From Iris pallida (Eukaryota; Streptophyta; Magnoliopsida; Asparagales; Iridaceae), in contig JANAVB010042311.1 of the NCBI GenBank assembly GCA_029216955.1, positions 124,001-188,000 of the forward strand: a stretch of 64,000 nucleotides of DNA, written 5' to 3'. Positions within the stretch are counted from its first letter, which is position 1, and every line of letters starts with the position of its first letter. The position numbers were made by a program, and so were the translations under genes. The notes under the pieces are model-generated. The model was given only the letters and a program-made list of their open reading frames with translations. It was not told the origin of the DNA and made no database searches. Positions 23,190-33,965 of the stretch are shown here, piece after piece.

Positions 23190-23600
23190 TTGACCACTAC
23201 ACCTATTTTGACTTTACCATCAGGATCTGAAGGATTTGTGATATATAGTGATGCCTCGGGGAAAGGTCTTGGTTGTGTATTGGAGAAACATAAAAAGGTG
23301 GTGGCATATGCGTCTAGGAAATTACGACCACATGAGAAGAATTACCCTACTCAGAATCTCGAGTTGGCTGCAATAGTATTTATACTAAAGCTTTTAAAGC
23401 ATTACCTTTATGGTGAGAGGGTGGAGATATACACAGACCACAAAAATGTCATGTATGTGCTCACTTAGAAAGAACTTATCATGAGGCAGAGAAGGTGGCT
23501 CGAGTTGATGAAGGATTTTGATCTCATATTGCACTATCACTCGAGGAATGCGAATGTAGTAGCGGATGCATTAAGTCGATATCCCACATCAATGTACTTG
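23190..23600 (+). pseudogene. pol: RNase H domain (C2)
   Basis: [54 protein letters not shown] and [13 protein letters not shown] follow the chromovirus RNase H order with D, E and D at the expected places, then a stop and [17 protein letters not shown] and NVVADALSR. It degrades RNA in RNA/DNA hybrids. One stop (T-stop-KEL, CAG to TAG) separates the halves. Confidence 0.88.
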
Positions 23601-24800
23601 ACTATGGATAGGCATCTATTGGAGGACTTAGAGAGCTGGGGTATTGAGGTAGTTATATCGGGAGTAAAAGTGCAGGTGATGAACTTACAGATTGGATCAA
23701 CTTTGATGGACAAGGTTCAGGAGGCACAAACACAAGGTAAGGGACTGCAAAAGATCAGAGCTCAAGTGGAAGCAGGACATAACAGTGACTTTACTATTCA
23801 TGAGGATGGGTCACTGAGGCATGGTAATATGCTTTGTGTACCAAGTGGAGGGATTCGAGAAGAGATTCTGTAGGAGGCTCACAGGTCTCAATACTCGATA
23901 CACCAAGGAGCAACAAAGATGTACAAGGATCTAAGGAGTCATGTATGTGGTATGGAATGAAAAGGTAAGTCGTCTAATTTGTTTCGAGATGTTTGGTATG
24001 CCAACAAGTCAAAACAGAGGGACAAAGACCAAGAGGATTATTGCAGCCATTTCCCATTCCAGAGTGGAAGTAGGAACGCATTATGATAGATTCTGTAACT
24101 GGATTGCCGAGGACAGAGCGAAAAGGATGTAATTTGGGTCACCGTAGATAGGTGGACCAAATCGGCACACTTTATACCTTTCAAGGTTGGGTTGTCTACC
24201 GAAGGCTTAACAAAGTTATATGTTCGACAAATTGTGAGACTATATGGTGTCCCCGTGAGTATTGTCTTCAACAGAAATTCTAGGTTCACATCACGTTTTT
24301 GGAGGAGTTTGCAATAGAGCCTTGGTACACAGCTCAAGTTCAGTACGGCTTATCACACGTAGACTGATGGACAATCAGAGCGGACTATTTAGATACTAGA
24401 AGACATGTTTTGTACTTGTATGTTAAATTTTGGAGGGCCATGTGATGATCACTAATATTTGGTGGAGTTCTCTTACAATAATAGTTATCAAGCAAGCATA
24501 AAGATGTCACATTTTGAGGCGCTCTATGAATGGAGGTGTCGTACCCCTTTACCATGGGACGATGTGGGTGAGAGATCCTTGTTAGGACCAGAGATGGTCA
24601 AAGATGCTGCAGAGAAGGTGAAGAAGATTCGTGAGCGACTTAGAGTAGAACAAGATCGACAAAGACATTGGGCAGATAGTCATCGGAGGCCATTATCATT
24701 CGAGCTTGGCGATTTGGTATTCTTGAAGATCTCGCTGACTCGTAGTACTATTAGATTTGGTAGAAGCCATTAAGACAGATTTGATTTGCAAGGACAAAGG
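23601..24800 (+). pseudogene. pol: Integrase remnant (C2)
   Basis: The zinc-binding region is partial (EAHRSQYSIHQGATKMYKDL, 23875-23935). Then, in shifted frames, comes the core: a first Asp in IDSVTGLPR (24083), [15 protein letters not shown] (24140) and [20 protein letters not shown] (24243), where the second catalytic Asp (usually SDR) is Asn, and TDGQSERT with the Glu (24365). EFSYNNSYQASI and FELGDLVFLKIS follow, and the similarity ends near 24800 before the C-terminal tail. Stops and frameshifts are many. Confidence 0.85.
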
Positions 24801-25231
24801 CAAGTGCTTCTATGATTTTGGCACAATTACTTTATGTCATGTTCTTTTTTATATTGGAAATATTGTTACACGATACGGTCTTGTACGCTGGTTCATGTTC
24901 TTTACTTGTATATGGGGGAGGGAAAATATTATATATATGTCTCCAAAGCCCAACCTAGGATTCATATGAATAGCTTAGGTCTCACATCGTGCATGTGGGA
25001 TTCTAAGTCATACCATTACTTGTGCTTATTTATGTGCTTACCCCAGCCGGTCACATATTCTAGTATGTATTTCAAAATGCACATATCATGATTTCTTGTT
25101 ACATGTTTTATAAAGTGTACTTTGCTCATTTATAGTTCATGTTCATCCTATTTTCTTGTTCACCATGCTGTACTTGATTCATTTTTATAGAATGTACTTT
25201 GCTCATTTTCTTACTGGATCATTGATATTAG
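24801..25231 (+). mobile_element. LTR of chromovirus C3, left part (before the T2 insertion)
   Basis: A T-rich stretch with no coding frame. Joined to 60728-61062 by removing T2 and one ATTAG copy, it forms the end of an LTR that finishes GTCGTGACA and is followed by a tRNA-Ile type PBS. I cannot place its start. It may belong to C2 as a diverged partner LTR, but the sequence is unlike the C2 LTR end. Confidence 0.5.
25227..25231 (+). repeat. Target-site duplication of T2, left (ATTAG)
   Basis: ATTAG directly precedes the 5' LTR and is repeated directly after the 3' LTR at 60723-60727. Confidence 0.9.
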
Positions 25232-27017
25232 TGTAGAAGCATAGAATTTCAGGACCAGAAATCATATGCGTCTAAACATCACATGCGCCAGGGAGCTCAG
25301 ATGAAGTACTCGGCATAGCAAAGCATAGACATGTCTTAAAAAGAGCTGTACAAAGGAGAATTTCTACAAAGAAAAGGCACAGCAACCACCATGCGCTCTC
25401 AAACAGGCGCATCTCGCCATTCGCTCTCAGCCAGGCGCATCCCTTCAGCAGCTCAGTTAAGTGCATCCTCAGTTATGTGAATCCCAGTTATGTGCATCCC
25501 TTCAGCAGCTCAGTTATGTGCCGCCCTTCAGCGTCCCAGTGGCGCATCGTGAAGTCTCAGCATATGCGCCATCAAATGCTTCGACTAATGAAGCATTTAT
25601 TGAGCAGAACGAGGGTGGCAATCAACCCTCTAGCTGGAGGAAGAGCTCCCCAAACCAAGGAAGAGGAGAGCACCGCAAATCAACCTGCGGCTAAAGGAGC
25701 AGCTTTCAACCCAACCAGAATGGGCGACACCCACTCTAGCAGAAGGATGAGCTCTTACAAGTGGCTGGCTGTCCGAATCCCGTGCAATGAATTTGCATTA
25801 ATGGTGATGAACCTGACGCTTCGAATTCAGCCAAGTCAAAAACGGCTATTTAATGCACTCGAAGAACGTAACAGTCGGGCCTATAAAGACGTGTCATGCA
25901 AAGTGGATGCGCCGGCCAGACCGCGCATCATACTGACACGCCCATCAGCTCCAAGCGCCTCATAAAGATGCTCCCCCATGCGTCCCCATGCGCCTAGTGG
26001 AATGCCGATCGATGCGCCTACTCAACAGCCCATCACCTGTCAAGAACATTAAATGCTGAAGTCTGACAGAGTTGGCAGCACGTCCCCCGAGGACTGAACA
26101 ATTGACAACTTTTTTAGAAGACGAAGCGTCGCCGATGTCAGCATCATCATTACTTTCCTCCGGCGGTTACAAGCCACGTTTCTGCCCAACCATGCATGCG
26201 CCTCCGCAGCCATGCGCCTAAATCTCTGTATGCACCTCAAAAGCCATGCGCCTTAGACTTTTCTCTGATCCCTAAAGACAGAAGTAAAGTCACTACTGAA
26301 GTCCCGCATACGCCTCAAAAGCCATGTGCCCCGACTTGTTCGTGACTCCTAAAGGTTATGAGCCAAAGCCTCCTCATGCGCCCAATCCCAGGCGCATCCT
26401 ATCAGATCACTCCCTACCAAATCCGAGATCTTCGAGCCATGGACCTACGACACGCGTCCTTTGACTTGATTCAGCCTATGAAGGGGTGCTAATCACCCAA
26501 GATCTCAGCAACTGAAAGATCCTCTCCATTGCTACGTGTCAGCTCGGCCGCAGCCCATGACAGCAACAAGAAGGGTTCAACTCCTCAATCAGAGCGCATC
26601 GCCTATGCGCCTCCATCAGCAACCACCACGTGGCGTCCCCGCGTACGGGCGGATCCTACATATGCACATGAGCAGCCAGCCTGCAAAGATATAAATAGGG
26701 GGATCACTTCCTTCTTACTGACACCTACAGACACACACATCGCACAACCACCGACATACATATGCAGAGAGGCAGATACAGACACTCAACGTCTTCTTCC
26801 TCTCCGCAAGCTCCAGCACCCAGAGCAACTCAGACCTTCAGAGAATCGATAACCGTCGTCAGATCGTCAACGAAGTCAACGCATTACCACTCGCTCCATC
26901 GTCACAAGGGACCTAGATAAACAAAAGTGTACTCCTAGGACTACGTCTAAATCCTACATTGTAACACTGTTCTGTTTGTAATTAAAATTTACAATCAAAA
27001 GATTTTAATGGCAAACA
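25232..27017 (+). mobile_element. 5' LTR of T2
   Basis: TGTAGAAGCATAG...GGCAAACA, 1786 bp. Rich in ATGCGCC motifs in U3, TATA box at 26690. Compared with the 3' LTR it lacks about 40 bp (opposite 58716-58755) and about 326 bp (opposite 59154-59479), and has a short extra repeat near 25497-25545. Confidence 0.92.
26690..26698 (+). promoter_or_regulatory. TATA box of the T2 5' LTR
   Basis: TATAAATAG, 328 bp before the LTR end. It would start the gag-pol transcript. Confidence 0.8.
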
Positions 27018-27020
27018 AGC

Positions 27021-27039
27021 TGGCGACCTTGCTGGGGAC
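27021..27039 (+). promoter_or_regulatory. Primer-binding site of T2
   Basis: TGGCGACCTTGCTGGGGAC, 3 nt after the LTR end. The TGGCGAC...GGGGA form is usual in Tat/Ogre elements and commonly assigned to tRNA-Arg. I cannot confirm the exact tRNA. Confidence 0.8.
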
Positions 27040-28317
27040 CTCTTTCTCCTCCACCGTGAAAGTTGTGTCGCAATCCGACGACGTGAAGGTGGGCTCCTCC
27101 CACAAGACGATGGTCGTATGCCTCAATCAACAGGCGTATTAGGAGTTCATCTCTGAAGGCAGTGCGAGTCCTTCGAAGCGACTGCCGAAGCCGAAGAAGA
27201 CTCGCCAAGTCTGGGTGCGCAAGGTCGACGCCTCTGGCACCACCACTGAAGGGGATGCGCCAATACAGCCTTTCCTTCCTGCTAACGTCCTCAGCAGCCA
27301 AGATGCGCCCACCGGTGCAGCGTATCTCTCAGGGAAATGTGCAGCTGACCACATCCCCCAGCCATCTCCCTCAAAGGCGAGGAAGATGCATCGACGGAGC
27401 AGGGGCGCAGCTAATGCCCCGCGCATCACCTATGATGCGCCACAGAAGGTCTCTGTCTTTGACAGACTCACTCGCTGTAGTGGCAAGGAGAAATTGGATT
27501 CTGAGTACTATGTACCCCAGCGGGCTAGTACGAAGAAGTCCAAGGTAGCACGGGCCATGTTCCTCAAACGTGCTATGCCGGCTGTAAACCAGAAGCATGC
27601 GCTCACAATCATGCGCGCTGAGGATGGTAAGCTGTATAAGGTCGACTCGGGTGCTTCTGCGCATGAAATAAGTCGACCTTCAAAGTCCTTGTCTCACTTG
27701 GGCGCATATGTTATGTTCGTAACCAAGTCGAGCAAGGCAAACCCTGTGGTCTTGAACTCCCGGCACTCCACTTGTTGTGCGTTTGAGGTTCGTTCAAGTC
27801 ATTGTAAATATTGTTCCTCTACTACTGATCTGAGCGCCTGTTTGGTGTTGAATCAGGGGGCACAGCATTCACTTGACCACCCCGGCGCTTAGCCTTGCCA
27901 TGCGCCTGATGGGGGTGCGAAGGTGGCACTCTCCTCCAACGACCTGCGTAACGTGATCACTCACAAACGTCGGTCAGGAGAGTCGACTGACAAGCACAAT
28001 GCGCCCCTCACAGGACACGCCTGTGCTGAAGTCACCATCAACTGTTGTTGCAAAACAGTAGTCCCGCTACCAAGGCAGTCGGTGTTCCAGCGGCTGCAAT
28101 CATCAACACCTCTCCGACGTCGCCTCGGGAAGAAGGTGTCAATTGAAGAGGAACCAGAACTAAAGGTTGCTTCATGCAACGTAATCTCTAACTCCTCGTC
28201 AGTCCAAAAGGCGACTGGCAATTCCTCGTCCTCGTCCAAGAGCCAGCCGAGGAAAACCAAGACAACTGTCCCATCCTCCGGAGTGTTTGAAGCCACTTGG
28301 GGGAGAAAGAAGATCTT

Positions 28318-28590
28318 GGAGGAAGCTGGAGGTAGTCAAGCCCTTGTTGATCCTCCTTCTGAAGACGAAGATGTCCTCCAGAGCACAGTTGGGGTGGATC
28401 TTCATCCTGGAGATGAAGTCAGGCTCCCGGACGTAGCTGGGGGTAGTCTGGCCCCTGTGGACCTGCGCCTCGAAGACGAAGAAGTCCTCCAAGACAGAAC
28501 TGGGGGTAATCAGGCCCTCGTGGATACTTTTCTCGAAGACGAGGGTGTCCTCCAGAACGTAGCTAGGGGTAGCCAGGACGAAGCTCCAGG
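28318..28590 (+). repeat. Tandem acidic repeats in T2 gag
   Basis: Four degenerate units beginning GGTAGTCAAGCC-like (28331, 28441, 28504, 28567) encode GG-S/N-QAL-VD...EDE-x-VLQ. They are in-frame repeats, so the sequence was translated while they spread. Confidence 0.75.
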
Positions 28591-29125
28591 AGAGGCAACT
28601 CCCCTACAAGAGAGCGAGGCCGAAAGCGAAGCCTCAACTGACCCATCCGACTCCAGCCGTGTCATGACAGTATACATGACCGGGGGTGATACCGAGCCGG
28701 ATGCGCCGCCAGCAGACCTCGTCCAGCGCATGGATACCCTGGAGGGAGGACTCAAAACCCTCTCTGCCTCCATGCAAACACTGACTCGAGCAGTATTTGA
28801 GATACGGTCAGCTTTGGCCAGGGCACCTACTACCGGTCCTGACCCAGGGGCTAATGGAGAATCAAGTGTACCCCTTCAACGGGTATCCTTAGATATGGAT
28901 CGCCGCGAAGCACCTCGGACGTCGGAGCCATCAAACGCTCAACTCCAGGCTGTACCACCTTCTCCGACTCCCAGCTCCACGGAAGACGTGGTGGAGATGA
29001 TCAGGGACTTGCGCGAGCGCTTTGAGTCCAAGAACAGACAAGAAGAGCGCCAGAAGATGGGGATCCCCCAACCCTATCCCCTTGAATGGAACAAAGTGGT
29101 TTATCCTCCTAAGTATAAACCATAA

Positions 29126-29491
29126 ATATTGACGCCATACGACGGGAAGGACTCTCCGCGTCGCTATCTGACGTACTTCCAGTCTCAAACGGGACATCTC
29201 CCGAAGGAGGACACACTACTCACCAGCATATTTGTCGGGCCACTGAAAGGAGTGGCGTACGATTGGTACTGCAGCCTCCCCGACAACTCCATATCTTCCT
29301 TCGACGACTTGACGCATCTCTTCCTCGACCGTTTCTACGACGGCGAGAAGGACATGACAATGGCGTCCCTCATAGAGATACGCCAGAAAGAGAAGGAAAT
29401 AGTTCGAGTATTCATCGAACGCTTCCGACAGGCCTTCTTCAGACTGCCCCCGGCTTGCCAGAACATGCACTCCTCTCCTCCTGCAACATGA
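29126..29491 (+). pseudogene. gag: T2 gag core (Retrotrans_gag)
   Basis: DSPRRYLTYFQSQTGHLPKE, GPLKGVAYDWYCSLPDNSIS, FDDLTHLFLDRFYDGEKDMT and IRQKEKEIVRVFIERFRQAF form a typical plant gypsy capsid core. It is in frame with the extension and ends at a frameshift near 29460-29490. The following piece is read two bases on. Confidence 0.9.
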
Positions 29492-30696
29492 ACATGCTGC
29501 CTGCAGTCAAACTCTGGCTCAACTCTACTCCTCCTTCCGACTGGAGTTCCTTGATCATCGAAGCCGAAGCAGCAGAAAAGAAGGCATCCAATGCTCGCCT
29601 TCTGGGAGTTAGTTTCCCTGCCTTTGAGGACAAGGAGAAGTGGCCTGCAGCCAACAACCCCGGACGAGAGACGAAGGGGAAACAGGCGTTGACTGTCAAT
29701 GCCTCCAAAGGTGCATCAGCACCTACCTAGAAGCCTCCACTTGCACCAAGGCCAAAGGAGGTTTATTCTTTCAACGATGAAGACACCCTGCAGCTCTTTG
29801 AGATACTGAAGCAGGGTGACAAGATCAAATTGCCGGACCCAAAGCGTTCCGACGAGGTTGGGAAAGTGGACAATCCGAGGTACTGTCACTACCATCGGTT
29901 TGTCGGACATCCAACTAAGGACTGCTACGTCCTCAAAAACTACATCCGGCGCATGATCAATGTGGATGTTATCTCCGTCGACTACGAGGAGAAAACGGTC
30001 TCGGCCAACCTGGTGTCACTCCAACTTGGCACCTTGCCGCCAACCATAACACAAGATGGCGTCATCCCCATCCCAAAGGCGTTAATGGAGGTGGTCAATC
30101 TACCACCTACTCGTAACAACGTGAGTGGACTCATCCCACTCACCACATCTCGGGGAGAGGTCTTATGGGTTCACCCTGATCTCGTCTCCGAGGTTACTCA
30201 ACCGGAGGTACGCTCTGCCTCCAAAACTAAGAGCAGGAAGATCAAGTCTTGCCGCATGGTCTCTTCCTCTGCGGAAGAGGCACTTCCTGTACATACGCAT
30301 TCACATCAGAACGCCCAACCTGACGAAGTTGCCGTCGAGGTGGTGCCTCCTCGCACCGTCCCTGCTGCCCAGGAAGAGGGCTCATCTAAGCCCCCAGCAG
30401 CCAATAAACAGAAGCATGTAGAGGCCCGTTTCGACAAGCCTTTGCGAAAGAAGAATGCTTCGGGGCTAGCCAAGCCCCATAACTTTGACATACTGGCACA
30501 ACTTGCCAGTACTCCTGCCCGCCTATCTCTGTTTGAGCTTTTTCGTCTTTCCAAGGACACTCATGAAGCTCTCTGTGAAGCTCTGAAAGATGCTGAGTCC
30601 TTCATCAGTCAGGTCAAGCAGCCTGAAGATCTTCCGACTACATGTGCACACTGTCATTGTGCGGATGAAGTTATCCCCAACATAACCTTCACCTAA
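29492..30696 (+). pseudogene. gag: T2 gag C-terminal part with zinc knuckle
   Basis: After the frameshift: NMLPAVKLWLNSTPPSDWSS, KKASNARLLGVSFP, a stop at 29728, VYSFNDEDTLQLFEILKQGD, then the knuckle RYCHYHRFVGHPTKDC (29878-29925, C-x2-H-x4-H-x4-C) and VVNLPPTRNNVSGLIPLTTS with VLWVHPDLVSEV. A basic, Ser-rich stretch follows, then PHNFDILAQLASTPARLSLF and HCHCADEVIPNITFT before TAA at 30694. The knuckle would bind genomic RNA. Confidence 0.88.
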
Positions 30697-31266
30697 CAAG
30701 ATATGCTGCTCAAGCACAACCGACACAACAGGCCGTTGTATTATACAGGGTATATCGGTTCCGTCAAGGTGAAGCGGATTCAGATCGATCTAGGATCTTC
30801 CTTCAGCATCATCCCAAAGACGCTGCTCTCAACACTGGGGATCCCAATGTACCGACTGGCACCTTCCAACACAACAATCAGTGGCTCCAATGCTAGCAAA
30901 AGTGAGCCGCTGGCCAAAATATGGCTAAAGTGCCATATCGGTAACCTCAGAACCGAGGTGACTTGGTATGTCGTGGATGCCGACATCAACTACAATCTCC
31001 TATTGGGTCGTCCGTGGCTGCATGAGTATATGGTGGTACCATCCACACTCCACCAATTTATGAAATATGTGTCCACCAACGACATCATCCGAACGGAGTT
31101 TGCAGACATTGACCCTTTCAAGGGGGTTGAAGCCTACTTCACTGATTCCACCTTGTACAAGTCACCTGACGAGGAGGAAGCCAATGATGCTGACGATGAA
31201 GCAGAAACGGTAGCAGAGCCCGACATGGAGCCAGAGATGATTCTCGACGGTCCTTTAAAAATTTGA
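30697..31266 (+). pseudogene. pol: T2 aspartic protease
   Basis: In frame with gag after TAA 30694: PLYYTGYIGSVKVKRIQI, the active site DLGSSFSIIPKTLL (30786), LGIPMYRLAPSNTTISGSN and the late block NLLLGRPWLHEYMVVPSTL. D-L-G-S replaces the usual D-(S/T)-G. Leu at this place also occurs in Athila-type elements, so it need not be a defect. An acidic stretch (EEEANDADDEAE) and TGA at 31264 (from CGA) end the piece. It would cut the polyprotein. Confidence 0.85.
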
Positions 31267-31530
31267 CTCAAAGGGAAGACGCCTCAGACGTTGCCTCCCA
31301 TGAACATCAAGCTACCTGGAAAAGCACCAACTGCTCTAGGTAGAACACCCACTGAAGCTCCCTTGAAGATACGGCTTAAGGGAAAGCCGCCTCAAACATC
31401 GGCTCCCCTTGTGGCAAAACTACAAGGGAAGGCACCAATCACCGAAGGCGCAGTTGAGGCACCTCTGAAGGTGCGTCTTAAGGGCAAGCCACCGCAATCA
31501 TCTGTCTTATCCAAGCTGCCGGAGAAGGCC
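31246..31530 (+). repeat. In-frame KGKPPQ linker repeats (T2)
   Basis: Three to four units of about 28 residues: PLKIRLKGKPPQTSAPLVAK followed by LQGKAP, and variants. The same units occur at 13960-14210. They lie between protease and RT. Confidence 0.8.
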
Positions 31531-32610
31531 CACATAGCCCTCTCAGATCCCAAGGTCAAAGCTGCGATGGACTCTCCCAATCCAATCCCAGTACTCACAA
31601 ATGAAGAGTTAGGGGAAAATATATCTGCTGATATAGAGGCACCCTCTCTGGACAATGTAATCCCGTGGGACAAAATCTCGTGTTTCAACAATAATAGAGT
31701 GTCTTTTAATTATTCTAGTCTTCTATATTGGAATGCCATGTATACATTAGATAACGCTCTACAGTCGTTGCAAACACAAATAACGACCGTCCATCATGTA
31801 AATCGAGCAGTCCCGTCTCAAGGGGTCTGTTTTGTAGTCCCACCGCGAAATCGAGACGAAAAATCCATCATCATCGGCAAAGTCGAGCGTCATCAAGACC
31901 TCCCGCCACTCGAGCAAGAACCAGATACCGGCAGAATACAAGCCTATCGGTACACGGACAAGGCAAAGTACCTCATCTAAAAGATGGGTTATGACCTAAA
32001 AAGCAACAAAGGCCTGAACTACGGCAAGGGTCGACGTATTCCTCTCCGGCTCCCAACACCTAAAGGAAAGTCGCAGTACTACTATCATCGAACTCGACGG
32101 AGGGTGGGCTATGTCACGCCGCCGTCAACTCCAGAGAGTTCGGAGGCAGAAGAAGTAGAACATTCTCGTTCATCCAAAGCATCAACTTGGGATTCCGATA
32201 CCGGTATCGGATCAGTCTTCAAGAAAGTGCTATCAGCCAACATGACATCTGCACAATCTCAAGAAGATGAAGATGAAGACCAAACGCCAGAATTCTTCGA
32301 AGAAGAACCCTGGGCTCAACGCCTAGGTGAATAGTAGGAGTCTCGTTTTGAATTACGCGAACCCCCTACCGAAGACGAAGTCGAACAGATCGACCTCGGG
32401 GATGGATCTTCTTCTAAACCCATCTTCATCAGCAAAAGCCTAAAAGGAGAAGACCGGGAATCTTTAATCCAGCTGGCTAAAGAATATATCGATGTCTTTG
32501 CCTAGAGCTACGAAGATATGCCGGGACTTGATCCCCAGATTGCGATGCATAGGCTTAACATCTTACCTGATGCCAAGCCTATAAAATAACAACAGCGACG
32601 TTTTCGTCCT
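31267..32610 (+). pseudogene. pol: T2 linker between protease and RT
   Basis: After the repeats come NPIPVLTNEELGENISADIE, FVVPPRNRDEKSIIIGKVER and HHQDLPPLEQ-like (read RHQDLPPLEQEPD), a TAA at 31978, MGYDLKSNKGLNYGKGRRIP, the basic HRTRRRVGYVTPPSTP, an acidic run ending at TAG 32332, IDLGDGSSSKPIFISKSLKG and FA-stop-SYEDMPGLDP. In Tat elements this last block is normally FAWSYEDMPGLDP, so TAG at 32503 replaces TGG. All pieces stay in one frame with the protease. The separate stops are point changes. Confidence 0.82.
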
Positions 32611-33480
32611 GACATCATGGACGCTATCGATCAGGAAGTAGATAAACTCCTGACCAGCGGGTTTATCCGTGAAGAACAACACCCGGATTGGGTGGCCAAC
32701 GTCGTCCCTGTCACCAAGAAGAATGGAAAGATACGAGTCTGTATCAACTTCAGGGATCTCAATACTACTTGCCCGAAGGACGAATTCCCACTTCCAATTA
32801 CCGACGTGATGATCGACAATACATGTGGCTTCGAACACATGTCTTTTATGGATGGATATTCGGGCTACAATCAGATCAAGATGTTCCCCGATGACGCAAA
32901 CACACGTCATTCAGGACTCCGAAGGGGGTCTTCTGCTACACAGTGATGCCCTTCGGCTTGAAGAACGCTGGTGCAACATACCAACGAGCTATGAGCACCA
33001 TCTTCTATCAGCATCTTCGTAAGACAGTCGAATGCTATGTTTATGACATTGCAGTCAAGAGCCGTCTCAAAGGAGATCACCTACATGACCTTAAAACAGT
33101 CTTCGATATCATACGAGCGCATCAACTCAAGATGAACCCCGCTAAGTCCTTCCTAGGGGTTTCTAGCAGAAAGTTCTTGGGCTTCATTATCACGGCGAAA
33201 GGCATTCATGTCGATCTCGAGAAGACCAAAGCCATCCTTGACATGGACCCTCCGAAGAACCTTCGAGAACTTCGAGGCCTGCAAGGGCGTCTGGCATACA
33301 TCCGGAGGTTTATAGCAAACCTTTCCAGAAAATGTCAACCCTTCACCCAGCTCATGAAGAAGGGAGTCTCTTACGTCTGGACAGAGGAATGCCAAAAAGC
33401 TTTCGATGACATCAAGGCTTACTTGACGAGCCCGCCAGTCCTGGTGGTACCCGTCGCCGGCAAACCATTTCTCCTCTACG
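32611..33480 (+). pseudogene. pol: T2 reverse transcriptase, YVDD changed to YVYD
   Basis: RFRPDIMDAIDQEVDKLLTS, GFIREEQHPDWVANVVPVTK, GKIRVCINFRDLNTTCPKDE, and motif A in MSFMDGYSGYNQIKM with Asp present. A frameshift near 32905 precedes GVFCYTVMPFGLKNAGATYQ. The catalytic motif normally YVDDIVVKS reads YVYDIAVKS (33038-33064), so one catalytic Asp is Tyr. The thumb LNPAKS-like block (MNPAKSFLGVSSRKFLGFII) and the connection RELRGLQGRLAYIRRFIANL follow. It cannot be active as it stands. Confidence 0.92.
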
Positions 33481-33965
33481 TCCGTGCCATGGATCATTCC
33501 TTCGGCGCTCTGCTCGCTCAGAACAGCGATACAGGCTATGAACAAGCTATCTACTACCTTAGTAGAACACTGATCGAGGCCGAACACCGTTACAACCCCG
33601 TTGAAAAAGAGTATTTGGCTTTGGTATTTGCCATCCAGAAGACTCGCCATTATGTCTCGGGCCAGACAATTCATGTCATCTCCCGAGTCAATCAACTCAG
33701 AGTTCTCATGACGAAGCCAGGGTCATTAAACTCCCGGCTAGCTACATGGGCAATCCTGCTAACGCCATACAATATGGTGTTCGTTCCACAAAAAGCCGTC
33801 AAGGATCAGGCTATGGCCGACTTTTTAGCTGCACACCCCATCCCAGAGTCCTCCAGACACTATGAAGACATCCCAGATGAGGTCCAAGAATCAAACGTCG
33901 CCGAAGAAAGCTCCGTCTGGCGGATATTTTTCGATGGTGCTTCAAGAACATGCCCCAAAGGCTAA
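33420..33965 (+). pseudogene. pol: T2 first RNase H (RT-linked)
   Basis: Follows RT in frame: PPVLVVPVAGKPFLLYVRAM, HSFGALLAQNSDTGYEQAIY, YLSRTLIEAEHRYNPVEKEY, VFAIQKTRHYVSGQTIHVIS and LLTPYNMVFVPQKAVKDQAM. The Asp positions of active RNase H are mostly lost (for example VRAMD where active chromovirus copies have YSDAS), which is normal for the first RNase H of Tat elements that carry a second one. It ends at TAA 33963 inside the second RNase H. Confidence 0.82.

Larger units (their letters stand above)
27008..29125 (+). pseudogene. gag: Long N-terminal extension of T2 gag
   Basis: One reading frame starts with ATG at 27008, inside the last 10 bases of the 5' LTR, and runs through the PBS: MANKLATLLGTSFSSTVKVV. 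It continues in the same frame to 29125, interrupted by TAG at 27140, TAG at 27890 and TAA at 29123. About 700 residues precede the gag core. Conserved blocks shared with T1 are VVSQSDDVKVGS, NQQAY-x-EF, APQKVSVFDRLTR, LSSNDLRNVITHKR and INCCCKTVV. Residues from about 28318 to 28590 hold degenerate repeats of GGSQALVDPPSEDEDVLQ. A proline- and glutamate-rich stretch and KVVYPPKYKP lead into the core. Function of the extension is unknown. The shared start in T1 supports it. Confidence 0.8.

Noticed and set aside
30786..30800. Protease D-L-G-S as proof of inactivity
   Set aside because: Leu at this position occurs in other plant gypsy proteases, so it may be normal in this lineage.
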